Origin: Deltaproteobacteria bacterium
GTDB lineage: Bacteria; Desulfobacterota; JAENJC01
Length of the DNA: 32,930 nucleotides
Direction of reading: 5' to 3'
Assembly (NCBI GenBank): GCA_030646755.1
Contig: JAUSKU010000103.1
Location: forward strand, 1 to 32,930
Below, piece by piece: positions 1-7,395 of the stretch. Position numbers and translations under genes: made by a program. The notes under the pieces were generated by a model. It had not been told where the DNA came from. It did no database searches and saw only the letters and a list, made by a program, of their open reading frames with translations. Every line of letters starts with the position of its first letter. Position 1 is the stretch's first letter.

Positions 1-61
1 TCAAGGTTTGTTGTATCATCTTTCTACCCCCTCTTTGTGATATTGTGGTTTCACCTAACTG

Positions 62-107
62 GTGAGGAGTATACCTCACTGAAACCCTTTATCCAAGAGG
101 GGTTTTT
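62..107. other. Two small hairpins at the left edge, possible terminator
   Basis: A 6-bp perfect inverted repeat (GTGAGG at 62-67, CCTCAC at 74-79) is followed by AAACCC (82-87) and GGGTTT (100-105) running into a T tract. The second could be a weak intrinsic terminator for a gene to the left of the window. The 12-nt loop makes this uncertain. Confidence 0.3.
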
Positions 108-200
108 GCGCTTTTGAGAGGGGAATGTCTATTTTAAGGAAAGCAACTTGGTCTTCCTTTTGATTTCATTGAAAAGCTTGCCGGTATCCCGGCGGGAAAA

Positions 201-1007
201 TTGGAGCAACTATTCAGCAAATTCAATGCTGACATACAAGACGTACTGACGCCCCCAGATGACAATTCCTTCCCCTCAAGTCGCACGCCCGACCCCGAAC
301 ATAGAAAGGAAAAGGCGCGCGACCATGCGACTAAGGCGGACGACAAGGTATACGAGGAACGGATGAGAACCGTTAGCACATCGGCCAATGCCAATAATCC
401 AGAGGCAAAGGAGTATCTCAGAAATGAATACAGAACTGACGATGGGAGTATAATCTGCCAGCTTTGCCATGAGAAGATGCCATTCCAGCTAAACGGCATT
501 GACTACTTTGAAAGACAACCATTTATCGACAACTTATCCAAAGAACATCGGGCCAATAATCTTGCTTTATGCCCCAACTGTGCCGCCGAATTCCAGCATA
601 CATGCAATACCGACGAGGGGGAGAAGAAAGGTCTTATACTTGACCTTGATGATAGATTACCGGATGATGAACTGTGGATTGAACTGGATATGCCGGTCCA
701 TAAGGAGTTACGCTTTACTCAAAGGCATTTGATTGATTTGAAGGGGGCCTTGGATGCTCTTTATGTAAATGAGGATGCAGAGTCAGAGGGAGAAGAGCAG
801 GAGGACAGCGAAAATGATGAGTGGGAGAAGGAGGCTGAAGAGATTGAAAATGACGTAGAATCAGAATCTCTGCCCACAGTGGTCCCTCAAGGCACAAGGC
901 GACAAGTCACTTTGCCGTCAAGGCCCCAAAGGAATATCTCAAGATGCCGTTTTTGCGGCAGTCCGGCAATGATTGGAAGTGATGTCTGTTATTCATGCGG
1001 TAGTTGA
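201..1007 (+). CDS. Cysteine-rich zinc-binding protein, probable 5'-truncated C-terminal fragment of a larger protein
   Basis: The 268-residue frame starts at a TTG, but it stays open upstream to a stop at 135-137 with protein-like residues and no ATG. I therefore think it is the C-terminal remnant of a longer protein. Residues around 85-130 carry a CxxC (CQLC), then CPNC about 40 residues later, in a layout like zinc-stabilised HNH-type folds. An acidic linker of mostly E and D follows (about 190-220), and the protein ends in a compact zinc ribbon (CRFC ... CYSC). From memory, a similar tail occurs at the end of very large sacsin-like ATPase proteins of bacterial defence loci; this was not checked. 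No ribosome binding site precedes the TTG. It may be a complete small protein, but decay is more likely. It lies beside other accessory genes. Confidence 0.55.
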   Translation: MEQLFSKFNADIQDVLTPPDDNSFPSSRTPDPEHRKEKARDHATKADDKVYEERMRTVSTSANANNPEAKEYLRNEYRTDDGSIICQLCHEKMPFQLNGIDYFERQPFIDNLSKEHRANNLALCPNCAAEFQHTCNTDEGEKKGLILDLDDRLPDDELWIELDMPVHKELRFTQRHLIDLKGALDALYVNEDAESEGEEQEDSENDEWEKEAEEIENDVESESLPTVVPQGTRRQVTLPSRPQRNISRCRFCGSPAMIGSDVCYSCGS

Positions 1008-1362
1008 CAAGGTAAATTCCAATGATTCACATTGTTGCTTCTAATTCGGGGGACCTCCTTTCTTAATTTCATAATTGAGTATGGCCCCCCTAACACGCTT
1101 TTCCCATCCCCACCAATGCAATACAGCCCAGGGCAATCCTCCTTGACAATAGTAAGTCAGTATAATACATTTCAGGAAAGTGGAAAAACTTATCACAGCA
1201 GACATATATTCCCGTTTATCATTCCAAATGTAAAGATAACAGGCACTGTATAATAACTGGTTCTCCACTCCACACCGCTTCACGGGAGAACCAGGGGCAC
1301 GAGCCAATCACCCTACGGGTATGGATCAGCCGCCGCATTAGATTTCACTACATGTAGGGGTT
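1008..1362. other. 355-bp gap with an inverted repeat and an attC-like boundary
   Basis: I see no convincing gene. The gap holds a possible promoter (TTGACA at 1143-1148, 17 bp, TACATT at 1166-1171). It has a perfect 10-bp inverted repeat (CTGGTTCTCC at 1257-1266, GGAGAACCAG at 1285-1294, 18-nt loop). A GCCGCCGCATTAGAT stretch ends at 1343 and resembles the right end of an integron attC site (consensus GTTRRRY, here ATTAGAT). The last lies 19 bp before the HEPN gene and may be the left edge of its cassette. Confidence 0.4.
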
Positions 1363-1956
1363 ATGGAGAACGACGTTCAGAAATCGTGGGAAAGGTTCTT
1401 GCATCCTGAGACGTTGCGAAACAATCTCATCGCAGCGTCAATCTATATTGCGGCATTCGAAATCCTCAAACAGAGTGTCGTTGATCGGATCAAGGACTTT
1501 TTCTCAGATGGCTTCGATCAAGGCGGCCCAATCATAGGCGAAGAGTACGGAAAGGAAGTCCTGTCCAAGAATAAAAGTCCTACGTATGCATCCCTCCTGT
1601 GGTTGGAGGGGATGGGTGCCATAACAAAAAGCGACCTCGATCAGTTTGAAGCGATAAAGGTCTACAGGAATGAACTTGCTCACGAGATCACAAATTTCCT
1701 GAGCAAAGGATTAAAGTTTGGTCATGTCGAGTTGTTCGGTGAGATGGTGAAACTTCTCCGAAAGATCGAGGTTTGGTGGATAGTCAACGTCGAGTTACCA
1801 ACAAACCCAGATTGGAATGGGGAAGAAGTAAACGAAGAAGGAATCATCCCTGGCCCTATCTGGTCGTTGCAGCTCATGACCGAGATTGCACTTGGAAATG
1901 ATGAACCTGCATCTCACTACTACAATGAATTCATCAAAACGAAAAGCAAAGTCTAA
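1363..1956 (+). CDS. HEPN-motif protein, likely integron gene cassette
   Basis: A 197-residue protein that I do not recognise by name. It is mostly helical by eye and contains an R-X4-H motif (R102 N E L A H107), the signature of HEPN domains, many of which are RNases in toxin-antitoxin and abortive-infection systems. Whether this one cuts RNA is inference. There is no signal peptide or membrane segment. The ATG at 1363 follows a weak AGGGGTT ribosome binding site. The stop codon TAA is embedded in GTCTAAC (1951-1957), the core of an integron attC site, and the next bases continue in attC style. That is the usual ending of a mobile gene cassette. No partner antitoxin is adjacent. Confidence 0.6.
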   Translation: MENDVQKSWERFLHPETLRNNLIAASIYIAAFEILKQSVVDRIKDFFSDGFDQGGPIIGEEYGKEVLSKNKSPTYASLLWLEGMGAITKSDLDQFEAIKVYRNELAHEITNFLSKGLKFGHVELFGEMVKLLRKIEVWWIVNVELPTNPDWNGEEVNEEGIIPGPIWSLQLMTEIALGNDEPASHYYNEFIKTKSKV

Positions 1957-2000
1957 CTTTGCGTTCGAGGCGGACGCGGTGATACGGCGCACCGTTTCCT
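1951..2000 (+). other. Putative attC half site (integron recombination site)
   Basis: GTCTAAC at 1951-1957 overlaps the HEPN gene's stop and is followed by GCGTTCGAGGCGGACGC, the typical left half of an attC. The matching right half (ending GTTAGRY) is not visible; unrelated sequence follows from about 1995. No integrase gene is in the window, so this would be a stray or decayed cassette. Confidence 0.45.
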
Positions 2001-2054
2001 GTCGGGCGGAATAAAGTGGACAGTTCTATTAAAATCCTGCTGCGCCATTGGCGC

Positions 2055-2118
2055 CACGTTCGCAGAGTCTTGAACGTGAAGAGTATAACTACGGGCGGCC
2101 ACAAGGGACCGCCCCTAC
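2055..2118. repeat. Two hairpins, including a GGGCGG/CCGCCC palindromic repeat
   Basis: CACGTTC (2055-2061) pairs with GAACGTG (2072-2078). GGGCGG (2093-2098) pairs with CCGCCC (2109-2114), flanked by TACGGGC and GCCCCTAC. The second resembles the palindrome at 30456-30484 and looks like a dispersed intergenic repeat. Confidence 0.5.
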
Positions 2119-2132
2119 AATGAGGACAGGTA

Positions 2133-2239
2133 ATGGAAATGCCAGAAAACTCACTTGCCGTATTTGAGAATTACAAAAGCCGCCATCATTATGATGAAGA
2201 AACCGTGCATGGAACTTCTCAAAGGTCTTGGTAGCATAA
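2133..2239 (+). pseudogene. Bro-N / prophage antirepressor 5' remnant, frameshifted
   Basis: The first frame (ATG 2133, stop 2234) reads like the start of Bro-N antirepressor proteins (ENSLAVFENYK, then HYDEET). After a shift at about 2210 another frame reads WNFSKVLVA, close to the family's usual WYFSVVDVVA, before a stop at 2239. So about 35 codons of a frameshifted N-terminus remain. The family match is from memory of typical sequences. The scrap points to phage or mobile-element debris here. Confidence 0.5.
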
Positions 2240-2279
2240 TTGGAACTGAAGGTATAAAATTAGATAGCGAGGTTTTATA

Positions 2280-2744
2280 ATGAGAATACCGAGAATATAT
2301 GGTGATACGTCTGTAATAGGTGGTTGCCTGGATGCCGAGTTTTCTAATGATTCAACGCATTTTATTGAAATGGTGCGGCAAGGTAAATGCGTACTCCTGC
2401 TCAGCGAGATTGTAATCGCAGAGTTGGATAAGGCCCCGGCTGAAGTTCAAAATATCCTCTTATCCTTGCCGGAAGAAACGATGGAGAGGGTAGAGCTGAC
2501 TGACGAGATACTTGATCTGCGTAATGAGTATATGAAGGCAAAAATCCTTGGGCCTGAATGGGTAGACGATGCCACGCATGTTGCCGCTGCAACTGTGGCA
2601 AGGGCCGATGCCATTGTATCCTGGAATTTTAAGCACATCGTCCGCCTGGATAAGATGAAGGCCTATAACCAGGTAAACCTTATGAACGGTTATGGTATAT
2701 TGACGATAATATCGCCAAAGGAGGTGTTAATAGATGAAGACTGA
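2280..2744 (+). CDS. PIN-domain protein, VapC-like toxin candidate
   Basis: At 154 residues it has the normal PIN length. The fold's acidic residues are visible: D9 in YGDTSVIGG, E48 in VIAEL, the DDATH pair D96-D97, and D110 in RADAIVSWNFKHIV. Many PIN proteins are magnesium-dependent RNases and act as toxins of type II toxin-antitoxin pairs. The ATG at 2280 follows GAGG. The next small gene starts 11 bp before this stop, so the two are translationally coupled. The toxin-first order is the reverse of classic vapBC. Cytosolic; no signal peptide. Confidence 0.8.
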   Translation: MRIPRIYGDTSVIGGCLDAEFSNDSTHFIEMVRQGKCVLLLSEIVIAELDKAPAEVQNILLSLPEETMERVELTDEILDLRNEYMKAKILGPEWVDDATHVAAATVARADAIVSWNFKHIVRLDKMKAYNQVNLMNGYGILTIISPKEVLIDED

Positions 2745-2964
2745 GAAAGGGTTCCATTGCGTTGAGTTCAAACACGAAGCCCAGATGCAGATTTATAAAG
2801 AAATAAAGGACATGACACCGGAGCAGGAAATTGAGTACTTTCGCCGTAGGGTTGAAACTGGCGTTTTGGGGAAACTCTGGGGAAAGCTGCATGGGGAATC
2901 TGCTGCCGAGGGCAGGCATAACATGACGACCTCTTCGCTACCTCATCACCCGCACCATCCTTAA
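2734..2964 (+). CDS. Small partner of the PIN protein, candidate antitoxin
   Basis: A 76-residue protein overlapping the PIN gene by 11 bp, with a good GGAGG ribosome binding site before ATG 2734. The first 50 residues are charged and helical-looking (EFKHEAQ, EIKDMTPEQEIEYFRRR). I recall similar short proteins encoded next to PIN genes, which suggests an antitoxin. The last 25 residues (a tail ending SLPHHPHHP) look unlike the rest, so the true C-terminus may have been replaced or frameshifted. It has no recognisable DNA-binding motif, so autoregulation cannot be inferred. Confidence 0.6.
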   Translation: MKTEKGFHCVEFKHEAQMQIYKEIKDMTPEQEIEYFRRRVETGVLGKLWGKLHGESAAEGRHNMTTSSLPHHPHHP

Positions 2965-3098
2965 AGCAGGAGGCTTGATAGTAAGAGGCTCGCTCTGATG
3001 GATGTCGTTCCTTTACAAGGGGCGACAGGTAAAACGGTCATGCGAGCGCGAATGTCCGATACGAAAAGTTAGGGAAAAAGCCTTTCGTCAATTAGTAT
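2965..3098. other. Gap with no recognisable feature
   Basis: I see no gene, RNA or strong hairpin between the antitoxin-like gene and the candidate hisB promoter. Confidence 0.4.
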
Positions 3099-3127
3099 TT
3101 GCTCACCATTTTGAATTTTGCTATAGT
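3099..3127 (+). promoter_or_regulatory. Candidate hisB promoter
   Basis: TTGCTC (3099-3104), 17 bp, TATAGT (3122-3127). The -10 is good and the -35 weak. It lies about 95 bp before the hisB start and would drive hisB-hisH-hisA. Confidence 0.4.
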
Positions 3128-3151
3128 CCTTAAATCAGAAAATTGATACAT

Positions 3152-3205
3152 CCTCACCCCAACCCTCTACCTATCCGGGCATAAATCCCATTAAGAGAGA
3201 GGGAG
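3152..3205. repeat. Degenerate CCTCACCCC/CCCTCT repeat in the hisB leader
   Basis: CCTCACCCC followed by CCCTCT (3163-3168), paired with AGAGGG (3198-3203). It resembles one arm of the three-arm elements at 7112-7198 and 29574-29653. It would lie in the 5' untranslated region of hisB. Confidence 0.45.
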
Positions 3206-3223
3206 AAAGAATTGGAGATTTTT

Positions 3224-3808
3224 ATGAGAAAGGCAAAGATTGAGAGGAAGACCCTGGAGACAGGGGTAGAGCTTGAGCTTGTTATTGACGGCTCAGGGGA
3301 ACATGATATCTCAACAGGGATACCGTTCTTTGACCACATGCTCACACATATAGCCAAGCACGGCTTCTTTGATCTCAAGGTAGCTGCCACAGGGGATACA
3401 GAGGTAGACTTTCACCACAGTGTGGAGGATATAGGTATATGCCTTGGACAGGCTTTCAAAACGGCACTGGATGGATGCAAGGGGATTGCCAGATACGGAA
3501 GCGCCCTGGTCCCTATGGATGAGGCCCTGGTATCTGTTGCAATAGACATTGGAGGCAGGCCTTCCCTGGTATTTAATGCTGATATAAAGAGGGAAAAGGT
3601 AGGGGATTTTGACACAGAGTTGGTCGAAGAGTTCCTTAAGGCCTTCTCCAACCATCTTGGTTGCAATCTCCATGTAAATGCCCTCTACGGCAGCAATGCC
3701 CATCACATCATCGAGGCCATATTCAAGTCCCTTGCCAAGGCATTAGATGCTGCAACAACTATTGATAAAAGGGTAAAAGGGGTACTTTCTACGAAAGGGA
3801 AACTTTAG
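3224..3808 (+). CDS. hisB: Imidazoleglycerol-phosphate dehydratase
   Basis: Removes water from imidazole glycerol phosphate to give imidazole acetol phosphate, the sixth step of histidine synthesis. The 194-residue length is that of the stand-alone dehydratase; there is no fused phosphatase domain. Metal-binding residues are clear: [13 protein letters not shown] (H38, H42), the DFHHSVED motif (H64, H65, E68) and SNAHHIIEA near the C-terminus. An in-frame TTG lies at 3212, but I chose ATG 3224 because GGAG sits 6 bp upstream. It heads a run with hisH and hisA, with a repeat-filled gap of 147 bp to hisH. Confidence 0.96.
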   Translation: MRKAKIERKTLETGVELELVIDGSGEHDISTGIPFFDHMLTHIAKHGFFDLKVAATGDTEVDFHHSVEDIGICLGQAFKTALDGCKGIARYGSALVPMDEALVSVAIDIGGRPSLVFNADIKREKVGDFDTELVEEFLKAFSNHLGCNLHVNALYGSNAHHIIEAIFKSLAKALDAATTIDKRVKGVLSTKGKL

Positions 3809-3820
3809 TGCCAGGCTTTT

Positions 3821-3922
3821 TTTGACACAGATTGACACAGATTTGGTATGATTTTCACAGATATTCTTTTGATTGAAAAATCTGTGTGATTCATAATCTA
3901 TCTGTGTATATCTGTGTCCAAT
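3821..3922. repeat. ACACAGAT-type palindromic tandem repeat, copy 1
   Basis: The left arm has GACACAGAT twice at a 10-bp period and then TCACAGAT. The right arm, after a short spacer around 3867-3875, has ATCTGTGTG, ATCTGTGTA and ATCTGTGTC, the reverse complement. The whole could fold into an imperfect stem of about 45 bp. It ends 34 bp before the hisH start. Confidence 0.85.
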
Positions 3923-3955
3923 CTCTTTTTTGGCATTTGGTCTTTGGGCATATTT

Positions 3956-4618
3956 ATGATTGCTATTATAGACTACGGAATGGGGAATTTAAGGAGCGTC
4001 CAGAAGGGGTTTGAGAAGGTCGGGCATACCGCCATCGTGACCTCGGACCCAAAGGCTATTATGGATTCATCCCACGTGGTTCTCCCGGGGGTAGGGGCCT
4101 TTCCTGACTGCATGAGGAACCTGGAGGAAAGGGGCCTTCTTGATATAGTCCCAAAGGTTATCGAGAGCGGAAGGCCTTTCCTGGGGATATGCCTTGGGCT
4201 CCAGCTGCTGTTTACCGAGAGCGAGGAGTTTGGGGTACACAAAGGGCTTGATATAATCAAGGGAAGGGTCGTGAAGTTCAGTGGTCAGGGGTCAGAAGTC
4301 AGGGGTCAGGAAAAAACACTGGCCACTGGCCACTGGCCACTGGAGTTAAAGGTCCCCCACATGGGCTGGAACACTGTCTCTATCAAGAAAAAGTCTCCCG
4401 CTATGGAAGGCATAGATGACGGCTCTTACTTCTATTTTGTCCATTCGTATTATGTAGTGCCTGAAGATGAAAAGGTTGTAGCTACTGCAACCGATTACGG
4501 GATTAATTTCGTATCAAGCATCTGGAAGGACAATGTTTTTGCAAGCCAGTTTCACCCGGAGAAGAGCCAGGAAAAGGGGCTCAGGATACTTAAAAACTTC
4601 GGAGATATTAAAGACTAA
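3956..4618 (+). CDS. hisH: Imidazole glycerol phosphate synthase glutaminase subunit, with an in-frame repeat insertion
   Basis: A class I glutamine amidotransferase that feeds ammonia to HisF. Nucleophile C79 sits in FLGICLG, with H200 and E202 in FHPEKS. The frame is open back to a GTG at 3914, but that stretch lies on the repeat. ATG 3956 gives the family's MIAIIDYGMGNL start. The protein is 220 residues, about 20 more than usual. The excess is residues 109-131 (RNA-like text SGQGSEVRGQEK then TLATGHWPLEL), exactly where a 65-bp palindromic repeat lies, just before the conserved KVPHMGWN. The catalytic triad is intact, so it is probably active. Its partner hisF is about 10 kb away, beyond the defence genes. 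Confidence 0.95.
   Translation: MIAIIDYGMGNLRSVQKGFEKVGHTAIVTSDPKAIMDSSHVVLPGVGAFPDCMRNLEERGLLDIVPKVIESGRPFLGICLGLQLLFTESEEFGVHKGLDIIKGRVVKFSGQGSEVRGQEKTLATGHWPLELKVPHMGWNTVSIKKKSPAMEGIDDGSYFYFVHSYYVVPEDEKVVATATDYGINFVSSIWKDNVFASQFHPEKSQEKGLRILKNFGDIKD
4279..4343. repeat. 7-bp tandem palindromic repeat inside hisH
   Basis: Repeats of GGTCAGG type (4279-4310), a run of six A, then CCACTGG-type repeats (4317-4343). The right arm reversed (CCAGTGG words) matches the left at about 18 of 25 positions. The period is 7 bp, not a codon multiple, yet the frame stays open across it. Confidence 0.8.
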
Positions 4619-4624
4619 AAGCGA

Positions 4625-4693
4625 ATTGGACACAGATTGCCACGGATTAGCACGGATCAATCTGTGAACATCTGTGTTTATCTGTGTCCCAAT
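4625..4693. repeat. ACACAGAT-type palindromic tandem repeat, copy 2
   Basis: The left arm is ATTGGACACAGATTGC followed by CACGGAT words at an 11-bp period. The right arm is three ATCTGTG words ending GTCCCAAT. It belongs to the family at 3821-3922, and the two copies bracket hisH. It ends 19 bp before the hisA start. Confidence 0.85.
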
Positions 4694-4712
4694 GAATGTT
4701 GAGGTAAAAACA

Positions 4713-5435
4713 ATGATAGTTATTCCAGCAATAGATATTAAGGGTGGTAAATGCGTTAGGCTTGTTCAGGGTAGAATGGACCAGGAAACGGTATACTCAG
4801 ACAATCTGGTGGAAATGGCCAAGAAGTGGGAAGGGATGGGCGCCGAGCTCCTGCACCTTGTAGACCTGGACGGTGCTGTGGCCGGAGAGCCTAAGAATAC
4901 CGATGCAATAGAGGCCATAGCTGATGCCATATCGATACCTTTTCAGGTTGGCGGAGGTATAAGGGACCTGGATAGTATCAACCTCTACCTTTCCATTGGT
5001 GCGTCCAGGGTCATCCTCGGCACTATCGCATACAAAGACCCTTATTTCGTCAAGGACGCCTGCCTTAAACATCACGGCCGGATAATTGTTGGCATAGATG
5101 CAAGGGATGGAAAGGTTGCCATACAGGGGTGGGAAAAGGTAACGGAGAAGCTGGCGACGGAACTTGCGAAGGAATTTGAGGCCGAAGGGGTTGCAGGGAT
5201 AATATACACAGATATAAGCAGGGACGGGATGCTAAAGGGGCCCAACATAGAAGGGACAAAGGCCTTGGCACAGTCCGTGAAGATCCCCATAATAGCATCA
5301 GGCGGGGTCTCCAATATAGAGGATATAAAGAGGCTTAAGGAGCTGGAGGCCGTGGGTGTTGTCGGGGTCATTACCGGTAAGGCGATATATACTGGAAGTC
5401 TTGATTTGACTGAGGCGATAAGGGTTGCAAAGTAA
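4713..5435 (+). CDS. hisA: ProFAR isomerase (HisA)
   Basis: Isomerises ProFAR to PRFAR, the fourth step of histidine synthesis, on a TIM barrel. 240 residues, normal length. Catalytic aspartates D8 (IPAIDIKGG) and D129 (VGIDARDG) are present, as are the phosphate-binding loops ([16 protein letters not shown]). ATG 4713 is preferred over the upstream in-frame start because GAGG lies 8 bp before it and the upstream residues come from the repeat. The stop lies 7 bp before mod; in many bacteria hisF would come next. Confidence 0.96.
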   Translation: MIVIPAIDIKGGKCVRLVQGRMDQETVYSDNLVEMAKKWEGMGAELLHLVDLDGAVAGEPKNTDAIEAIADAISIPFQVGGGIRDLDSINLYLSIGASRVILGTIAYKDPYFVKDACLKHHGRIIVGIDARDGKVAIQGWEKVTEKLATELAKEFEAEGVAGIIYTDISRDGMLKGPNIEGTKALAQSVKIPIIASGGVSNIEDIKRLKELEAVGVVGVITGKAIYTGSLDLTEAIRVAK

Positions 5436-5442
5436 AGAAAAC

Positions 5443-7386
5443 ATGAACGGAGAATCACTGGATATAAAACTGGCAAGGTTGCAGGAGCTGAGGGAGCGTT
5501 TCCCTGATCTCTTTGTCGAGGGCCAACTGGATTGGGAAAAGCTGAAGGCCGCTTTTGGCGATGACATCAACTTTGCCAATGAGCGATATGTGTTGAACTG
5601 GGCGGGAAAGTCCGATGCCTTTAAGGTGTTGCAGCAGCCAACTACCGCCACATTGAAGCCCATCCCCGAAGAATCCGTCAATTTCGACAAATCTGAAAAC
5701 CTATTCATTGAAGGCGAAAATCTGGAAGTCCTCAAAGTCCTGCAAAAGGCCTATTACGGCAAGGTGAAGTGCATCATCATCGACCCGCCTTACAACACTG
5801 GAAGCGACAGCTTCATTTACCCCGACAAATTCAGCGAGAAGAAAGAGGATTACCTTAAACGGATCGGCGACAAGGACGAGGAAGGTTACCTGATGAAGGA
5901 GGGCCTTTTCCGCAAGAACAGCAAAGACAGCGGACACTATCACAGCAACTGGCTAAGCATGATGTATCCCCGCCTCTTCCTTGCCAAGAACCTTCTGCGC
6001 GATGACGGCGTCATCTTTGTTCATATTGACGACAACGAGGTTCACAACCTGCGGATGGTTATGAATGAGATATTTGGGGAAGAGAATTTTGTGGCGCAAA
6101 TTGTATGGCAGAAAAAGTACGGTCCAGCCAATGATGCTAAATATTTTTCGGCGACTCATGAATACGTAATTGGGTTTGCAAAAAGACTTGAGAACTGGAA
6201 ACCTATTTTATATGAAAGAAATGAAGAACAATTATCTGCATTCAAGAACCCAGATAACGATGCGAGAGGAGTTTGGAGAGCAAGTGATTTATCCGCAAGA
6301 ACAGCTAATCAAAATTGTAATTATCCAATAATACTTCCATCTGGTAAAATTGTTTATCCTCCTGCCAGTAGATCATGGATAATATCTAAGGAAAAGTTTG
6401 AAGAACTTGTAAAAGATAAAAGGATTTGGTTTGGCGTTGATGGAAGTGCAAGGCCTATGCAAAAAAAGTTTCTTTCAGAGGTAAAAGAAGGAATTACTCC
6501 TCAGACTTGGTGGGATAGAGAATTTGCAGACGATAACAAAAATGCCAGGTATGAAATAAAGGAGATATTTCCAGAAAATATATTTGATACCCCCAAGCCG
6601 ACAAAGCTAATAAAACGTCTCATAGAGGTTTCTACAAATAATGACGACTCTGAAATAATCCTTGATTTCTTTGGTGGTTCTGCAACGACTGCCCACGCAG
6701 TAATTGACAAGAACAAAGAAGACGGCGGCAACCGCAAATTTATTCTGGTGCAGATGCCTGAGCCATGCTATGAAGCTAGCGAGGCTTACAAGGCAGGTTA
6801 CAAGACCATTGCGGATATAGGGAAAGAGCGCATCCGCAGAGTGATCAAGAAAATTGAAAAAGAGAAAACCGAGAAGCCCGATTTATTTGATAAAGGTAAT
6901 CTGGATTTAGGATTCAAGGTATTCAAGCTTTCTTCCTCCAGCTTTAAAATCTGGCGAAGCCAGGAAATCACTGAAGAGAACCTGGAACAGCAGCTTGACG
7001 TCTTCACCAATCCCGCCCGGCCCGGAGCCGAGAAGCAGAATATGCTTTATGAGCTTATGCTCAAGGCTGGGTATGGGCTTACTAGCCCAGTGCAGTATGT
7101 CACCCAAAACCACCCCTCACCTCAATCCTCTCCCGCTGAGGGGAGAGGAAGTTTAAGAGTCCCCTCCACCCTTGCGGGGGAGGGCCAAGGTGGGGGGTAT
7201 TACAGAATCAACAACGAACTCATCATTGCCTTAGACGCAATGAGCGAAAAGCTTGTTGAACAGATCATTGCCGCCAAGCCTCAAAAGGTCATCACTCTTG
7301 ATAGCTTATTTACAGGGAACGACCAGCTTAAAACTAATACAGTCCTGCAAATGCGTGATGCAGGGGTGGATTTTAAGACGATATGA
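5443..7386 (+). CDS. mod: Type III restriction-modification methyltransferase (Mod), with in-frame repeat insertion
   Basis: Adenine-specific N6 DNA methyltransferase and specificity subunit of a type III system. The order is that of the beta class: DPPYNTG (D114-Y117) first, then the target-recognition region, then the SAM-binding DFFGGSATT (D408-S413). The 647-residue length is typical. ATG 5443 is chosen; a TTG at 5425 would overlap hisA. Residues about 557-585 (PSPQSSPAEGRG ... AGEGQGGG) are low-complexity and coincide with an 87-bp three-arm palindrome, 29 codons long, lying in the C-terminal part away from the catalytic motifs. The central recognition region (about 6080-6680) is more AT-rich than its flanks. 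Its partner res lies 4.4 kb downstream. Confidence 0.93.
   Translation: MNGESLDIKLARLQELRERFPDLFVEGQLDWEKLKAAFGDDINFANERYVLNWAGKSDAFKVLQQPTTATLKPIPEESVNFDKSENLFIEGENLEVLKVLQKAYYGKVKCIIIDPPYNTGSDSFIYPDKFSEKKEDYLKRIGDKDEEGYLMKEGLFRKNSKDSGHYHSNWLSMMYPRLFLAKNLLRDDGVIFVHIDDNEVHNLRMVMNEIFGEENFVAQIVWQKKYGPANDAKYFSATHEYVIGFAKRLENWKPILYERNEEQLSAFKNPDNDARGVWRASDLSARTANQNCNYPIILPSGKIVYPPASRSWIISKEKFEELVKDKRIWFGVDGSARPMQKKFLSEVKEGITPQTWWDREFADDNKNARYEIKEIFPENIFDTPKPTKLIKRLIEVSTNNDDSEIILDFFGGSATTAHAVIDKNKEDGGNRKFILVQMPEPCYEASEAYKAGYKTIADIGKERIRRVIKKIEKEKTEKPDLFDKGNLDLGFKVFKLSSSSFKIWRSQEITEENLEQQLDVFTNPARPGAEKQNMLYELMLKAGYGLTSPVQYVTQNHPSPQSSPAEGRGSLRVPSTLAGEGQGGGYYRINNELIIALDAMSEKLVEQIIAAKPQKVITLDSLFTGNDQLKTNTVLQMRDAGVDFKTI
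7112..7198. repeat. Three-arm palindromic element in frame inside mod
   Basis: Outer arms ACCCCTCACCT (7112-7122) and AGGTGGGGGGT (7188-7198) pair with one mismatch. Inside are two hairpins: TCCTCTCCC (7126-7134) with GGGAGAGGA (7141-7149), and CCCTCC (7162-7167) with GGAGGG (7179-7184). The fold would be a three-way junction. The length, 87 bp, is 29 codons. The same design occurs between yajQ and lolA. Confidence 0.88.
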
Positions 7387-7395
7387 AGGAAATGC

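Noticed and set aside
1143..1166. TTGACA with TATAAT 12 bp away as a promoter
   Set aside because: A 12-bp spacing is too short; only the weaker TACATT at 17 bp was kept as a possibility.
3914..3955. Longer N-terminus for HisH from GTG 3914
   Set aside because: The extra residues derive from the palindromic repeat and do not fit the family; ATG 3956 gives the standard start.
3821..4693. Possible CRISPR array from repeated ACACAGAT words
   Set aside because: Words are 8-9 bp with 1-3 bp between them and turn into the reverse complement; there are no spacers of CRISPR size and no cas genes.
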